Below, one piece after another: positions 7,096 through 9,639 of a stretch of 9,639 nucleotides of DNA. Made by a program: the position numbers and the translations under genes. Under the pieces are notes generated by a model. The model saw only the letters and a list, made by a program, of their open reading frames with translations. It did no database searches and was not told the origin of the DNA. This DNA is from an uncultured Bacteroidales bacterium (GTDB lineage Bacteria > Bacteroidota > Bacteroidia > Bacteroidales > UBA932). Location of the stretch: positions 1-9,639 of the forward strand of contig CALBPX010000003.1 of assembly GCA_937899055.1 (NCBI GenBank), written 5' to 3'. Numbering within the stretch: position 1 is the first letter of the stretch; each line of letters opens with the position of its first letter.

Positions 7096-8757
7096 ATGAA
7101 GAAACTGTTAACCGTTATTTTGAGCATACTGCTTCTGGCGCAGTCGTCTCCGACTGATGCCTGCACCAACCTCATCGTAGGAAAGAAAGCCTCGGCAGAC
7201 GGTAGCGTAATGTGCACCTACAACTGCGACGGATTCGGCTATGCCGCATCGCTGAGCTTCCAAGCCCCAGGAATCCACCCCTCAGACGAAGTTCTGAACA
7301 TTCGCGGTTGGGGACCGCAGAGAGGGCAGAGGATAATAGCTCAAGTGCCTTATACATTTGGAGTTGTAGCCCTGATGAACGATCATCAGGTCAGCATAGT
7401 GGAAACCACATGGGATGGCCGCAAGGAACTCCGCAACCCAGACGGTTATTTTGACTACTTCACCCTTATGAACATAACTCTCCAGAGGGCCACAACTGCC
7501 AGAGAAGCCATACAGATCATCCACAACCTTGTTCAGGAATATGGCTACAACTCAACCGGAGAATCCTTTGCCGTTTGCGACAAGAACGAAGCCTGGATTA
7601 TGGAAATCATAGGCAAGGGCAAAGACCGCAAAGGTGCCGTATGGGTAGCCATGCGTCTGCCGGACGACTGCATAACCGCATACGCCAACTCCAGTCGCAT
7701 CATGCAGTTTCCTCAGGCCAAGAAGGCAGACAAGAAGCTGGGATTCTGCATCGTTGAAGATGAATGTATGTATTCTGCAGATGTGATTTCTTTTGCCCGC
7801 GAGATGGGTTACTACAGCGGACAGGACAAAGACTTCAGCTTCAGGGAAGCATACCAGCCCATGGACTTTGGAAAGATACGCTACTGCGAGGCCCGCGTAT
7901 GGAGCTTCTTCCGTCATCACTACAATACAGAGGAAATTGACGCCTATCTTCCGTTCATCAACGGCAAGACTGAGGTCTGCAACCATCTTCCTCTGTGGAT
8001 CAAGCCCAACAAACCAGTCAGCGTAAGAGACCTTATGAACGATATGAGAGACCATTACGAAGGAACGGCTCTTGACATGACTGCGGACATAAGTGCAGGC
8101 CCTTGGGCTTCGCCATACCGCAACCAGCCCGTAAACTTCTACTCTCAGGACTCAACCAAGATGTTCCGCGAAAGGCCAATCGGTTGCCAGCAGAGCGGAA
8201 TGACCATGGTCTGCCAGATGAGAGACTGGCTGCCGGATGCGCTGGGCGGAGTCACCTACTTCAACTTAGACGATGCTACCATGGTGGCCTATGTACCAGT
8301 GTATTGCGGCATCAACCGCATACCTGAGCCCTTCCGCAGGGAGAACAACAATATCCGGGAGTTTTCAACCGGAAGTGCCTTCTGGATGAACAACTTTGTG
8401 GCCAATATGGTCTATCCAAGATGGAGCGCAATGATTGGTGACCTCCGCGATGCCCAAAAAGAGCTGGAAGACTTTTATGCAGAAGACCAGAAAAAAGTTG
8501 AGGAAGCTGCCGCCAAAATGACCAGAAGTGAACTCAGCGATTTTCTTACGCGCAAGACTGAGGAATATACAGACCGGATGATGAAGCGCTGGGACAAACT
8601 TGCAAGATTCTTGATAGTCAAGCATAACGATCAGATTATGCTCCCTTCCAAGGACGGAGAACTGGCCCCCGGAAGACACACTTCTCCTGCTTATGCCCCG
8701 GCATTCATTGAAGCCGTAAAACAACAGACCGGAGACCGCTACATCCAGCCGAAGTAG
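7096..8757 (+). CDS. secreted C69-family dipeptidase
   Basis: This is a peptidase of the C69 (dipeptidase A) family of N-terminal nucleophile hydrolases, which cleave dipeptides; it is probably exported to the periplasm or beyond. It has 553 residues, close to the family length in Bacteroidota. Residues 1-22 look like a signal peptide (MKKLLTVILSILLLAQSSPT, then DA). Cys23 follows at once in CTNLIVGKKASADGSVM, the family's catalytic opening, so removal of the leader would expose the nucleophile. Further family blocks are QVPYTFGVVALMNDHQVSIV (84-103), LQRATTAREAIQIIHNLVQE (129-148), STGESFAVCDKNEAWIMEII (153-172), GAVWVAMRLPDDCITAYANS (180-199) and SSRIMQFP (199-206). A charged helical segment near 450-500 (AQKELEDFYAEDQKKVEEAA) could form a coiled coil. 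It has its own promoter and stands alone. Preference for particular dipeptides cannot be read from the sequence. Confidence 0.94.
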   Translation: MKKLLTVILSILLLAQSSPTDACTNLIVGKKASADGSVMCTYNCDGFGYAASLSFQAPGIHPSDEVLNIRGWGPQRGQRIIAQVPYTFGVVALMNDHQVSIVETTWDGRKELRNPDGYFDYFTLMNITLQRATTAREAIQIIHNLVQEYGYNSTGESFAVCDKNEAWIMEIIGKGKDRKGAVWVAMRLPDDCITAYANSSRIMQFPQAKKADKKLGFCIVEDECMYSADVISFAREMGYYSGQDKDFSFREAYQPMDFGKIRYCEARVWSFFRHHYNTEEIDAYLPFINGKTEVCNHLPLWIKPNKPVSVRDLMNDMRDHYEGTALDMTADISAGPWASPYRNQPVNFYSQDSTKMFRERPIGCQQSGMTMVCQMRDWLPDALGGVTYFNLDDATMVAYVPVYCGINRIPEPFRRENNNIREFSTGSAFWMNNFVANMVYPRWSAMIGDLRDAQKELEDFYAEDQKKVEEAAAKMTRSELSDFLTRKTEEYTDRMMKRWDKLARFLIVKHNDQIMLPSKDGELAPGRHTSPAYAPAFIEAVKQQTGDRYIQPK

Positions 8758-8777
8758 AATTTACTTGTGGCTGCGGA

Positions 8778-8808
8778 TTTGCAATAACGAGAATTGTTGT
8801 TAAATTTG
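8778..8808 (+). promoter_or_regulatory. tRNA-Ala promoter
   Basis: TTTG (8778-8781), a 19-base spacer and TAAATTTG (8801-8808) match the Bacteroides sigma consensus exactly in both boxes. The -7 element ends 10 bases before the tRNA, so the primary transcript would have a leader of only about 5 bases. The promoter begins 20 bases after the dipeptidase stop codon; no hairpin terminator is visible between them, so read-through from the dipeptidase is possible. Confidence 0.85.
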
Positions 8809-8818
8809 CAGTCCCGTT

Positions 8819-8891
8819 GGGGCATTAGCTCAGTTGGCAGAGCGTTTGAATGGCATTCAAAAGGTCAGGGGTCCGACTCCCCTATGCTCCA
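8819..8891 (+). tRNA. tRNA-Ala (anticodon GGC)
   Basis: All four arms fold without mismatch in a 73-base gene. The acceptor GGGGCAT pairs with ATGCTCC and includes the G3-U70 wobble, the main alanine identity element, followed by A73. The D-arm is GCTC/GAGC with an 8-base loop; the anticodon stem TTTGA/TCAAA holds loop ATGGCAT with anticodon GGC at 8852-8854; the T-stem is AGGGG/CCCCT. The A32-T38 loop pair is a known feature of this alanine isoacceptor. The T-loop reads TCCGACT, with C instead of the almost universal T at position 55 (8873). The 3' CCA is not encoded and must be added after transcription. It reads GCC and GCU alanine codons. Confidence 0.95.
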
Positions 8892-9413
8892 CTTAGTCAA
8901 GGATATGAGACAAAACTCAAGTCTTGGTATTTATCCCTCAAAACAGTAATATTTGATCCGAATCCTGTCAATTGGAGTAGATCAGCCTGAAATCTAATAC
9001 AAGAAGCCGAACAGCCAAAGCGGGATGCGATTGCCATGCCCGACCTCTGTATCATCTACTGCGAGGTAGCTGTCCGGGACATCGGCAATCTGGTCAAATG
9101 TCTTACCTTTGCCTCAAAGCTTAATTGGCTCTCTGCAGAGATAATCATTTTGTGGTTGCAACCATAAAATTTTCGTAATTTTTTATGGTTTCAACCCAAA
9201 ACATATTCTTCGTACAATTTTGCGGCCTCAACACTTTGATGAGCGGCCCTCTGGATAAGAGCGGAGCGTAGAAGTCTGGTGTTGGAAATTATATCCTGTA
9301 TCGCAATTTTACTTTGGCTTTTGCAGTATTTCACTTTTGTTTTTTTGCAGACACTCGCTTTGGGAATATGCACGGAATTACTAAAATGGGTGTCCCATTG
9401 CGGAAAACAGGCA
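8892..9413. other. intergenic stretch without a convincing gene; possible decayed coding remnants
   Basis: About 520 bases separate the tRNA from the end of the next gene. No open frame here has a plausible start, length and family match together. Short protein-like stretches exist: plus strand 8991-9168 (QEAEQPKRDAIAMPDLCIIY and onward), its complement at about 9000-9106 (TFDQIADVPDSYLAVDDTEV, then GHGNRIPLWLFGFLY and a stop), and minus strand 9191-9373, ending in SVEAAKLYEEYVLG. The first two cannot both be real. They could be remnants of a lost gene, but I recognise none. A 10-base palindrome (CTCTGCAGAG) lies at 9131-9140. Confidence 0.4.
9154..9196. repeat. inverted repeat (16-base arms, one mismatch)
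   Basis: GGTTGCAACCATAAAA (9154-9169) is the reverse complement of TTTTATGGTTTCAACC (9181-9196) with one mismatch; the loop is 11 A/T-rich bases. The left arm also contains the self-complementary GGTTGCAACC. No T-run follows the stem on either strand, so it is not a textbook intrinsic terminator. It could still end the minus-strand transcript from the gene beyond 9414, or be a remnant of a mobile element end. Confidence 0.6.
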
Positions 9414-9639
9414 TCATGGAGACACCCGTGGAACCCAATGATGTGCTTCGCAGTACTTCATGTCCCAGCGCTCTTTCTCCGGAGAACCGTAGTGATCGTA
9501 TTCGCTGATGATACATCCGGTAAAAAGGTCACCAGCAATCTCCTCAATGACATCCAGAAGCTCCAGATGCTCGGTGAAGTGTGCGGGGATGGCGCTTCGG
9601 CCCTGAAGGGCTCCCATGATGTTTCCGCAGACGGCTCCG
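9414..9639 (-). CDS. ADP-ribosylglycohydrolase-family protein (partial, C-terminal end)
   Basis: The minus-strand frame enters from the right edge and stops at 9414, giving 74 residues of a C-terminus. It opens with GAVCGNIMGALQGRSAIP, which matches the conserved last block of the ADP-ribosylglycohydrolase (DraG/ARH) fold, where an Ala/Gly-rich helix follows the metal-binding GGDTD motif. It continues with a helix (LLDVIEEIAGDLFTGCII) and a polar tail ending in WVPRVSP. Enzymes of this family remove ADP-ribose from proteins or small molecules using two magnesium ions. The catalytic N-terminal part and the metal ligands lie outside the window, so activity cannot be judged. The ATG at 9617 is internal, not the real start. 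The next gene downstream on the same strand is beyond the tRNA, so this is the last gene of its transcript. Confidence 0.75.
   Translation of the reverse strand, partial: GAVCGNIMGALQGRSAIPAHFTEHLELLDVIEEIAGDLFTGCIISEYDHYGSPEKERWDMKYCEAHHWVPRVSP

Noticed and set aside
7552..8055. 167-codon minus-strand open frame inside the dipeptidase gene
   Set aside because: It lies fully opposite conserved dipeptidase blocks and has no family features; treated as a shadow frame.
8892..8940. Terminator hairpin directly after the tRNA
   Set aside because: Only a weak, interrupted stem (GAG/CTC with CAAG/CTTG) is visible and no T-run follows.
9191..9373. 60-codon minus-strand gene starting with GTG
   Set aside because: The start is GTG without supporting signals, no family is recognisable and the N-terminal half looks random; described as part of the intergenic stretch.
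8819..9639. tRNA gene as the attachment site of an integrated element
   Set aside because: I found no direct repeat of the tRNA 3' end downstream and no integrase in the window.

Overview
The window looks like chromosomal DNA of a Bacteroidota bacterium, most likely Bacteroidales. Three things suggest this. The upstream regions contain the Bacteroides-type promoter pattern (TTTG or TTG, about 19-20 bases, TAnnTTTG) rather than sigma70 boxes. Starts lack clear Shine-Dalgarno sequences. The gene content is also typical: a lipoprotein-adaptor RND operon, a secreted C69 dipeptidase, a small DUF4878-like lipoprotein and an ADP-ribosylglycohydrolase-type protein.

Left part (1-5527). A minus-strand operon encodes a tripartite efflux pump in the order adaptor lipoprotein (4287-5339), inner-membrane RND pump (1176-4274) and TolC-like outer-membrane channel (1-1164, C-terminus cut off by the window edge). 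The spacers are only 12 and 11 bases. A divergent AraC-family regulator (5528-6424) is the likely local controller. The 188-base gap between regulator and pump contains three CATAAAA boxes at an exact 21-base period and a 9-base inverted repeat, a plausible operator array.

Middle part (6416-8757). A small minus-strand lipoprotein (6416-6835) overlaps the end of the regulator tail to tail by 9 bases. Its leader carries a 9-base tandem repeat. A divergent promoter region separates it from a secreted C69-family dipeptidase (7096-8757), whose N-terminal nucleophile cysteine sits right after the signal peptide.

Right part (8758-9639). A tRNA-Ala(GGC) gene sits behind a perfect Bacteroides-type promoter and has an unusual C at position 55 of its T-loop. 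It is followed by about 520 bases with no convincing gene but with short protein-like open stretches and a strong inverted repeat. The window ends in the C-terminus of an ADP-ribosylglycohydrolase-like gene on the minus strand.

I see no CRISPR array, insertion sequence, phage gene or clearly new system. The best candidates for a second look are the phased repeat array at the pump control region, the changed proton-relay residues of the pump and the tRNA T-loop variant.
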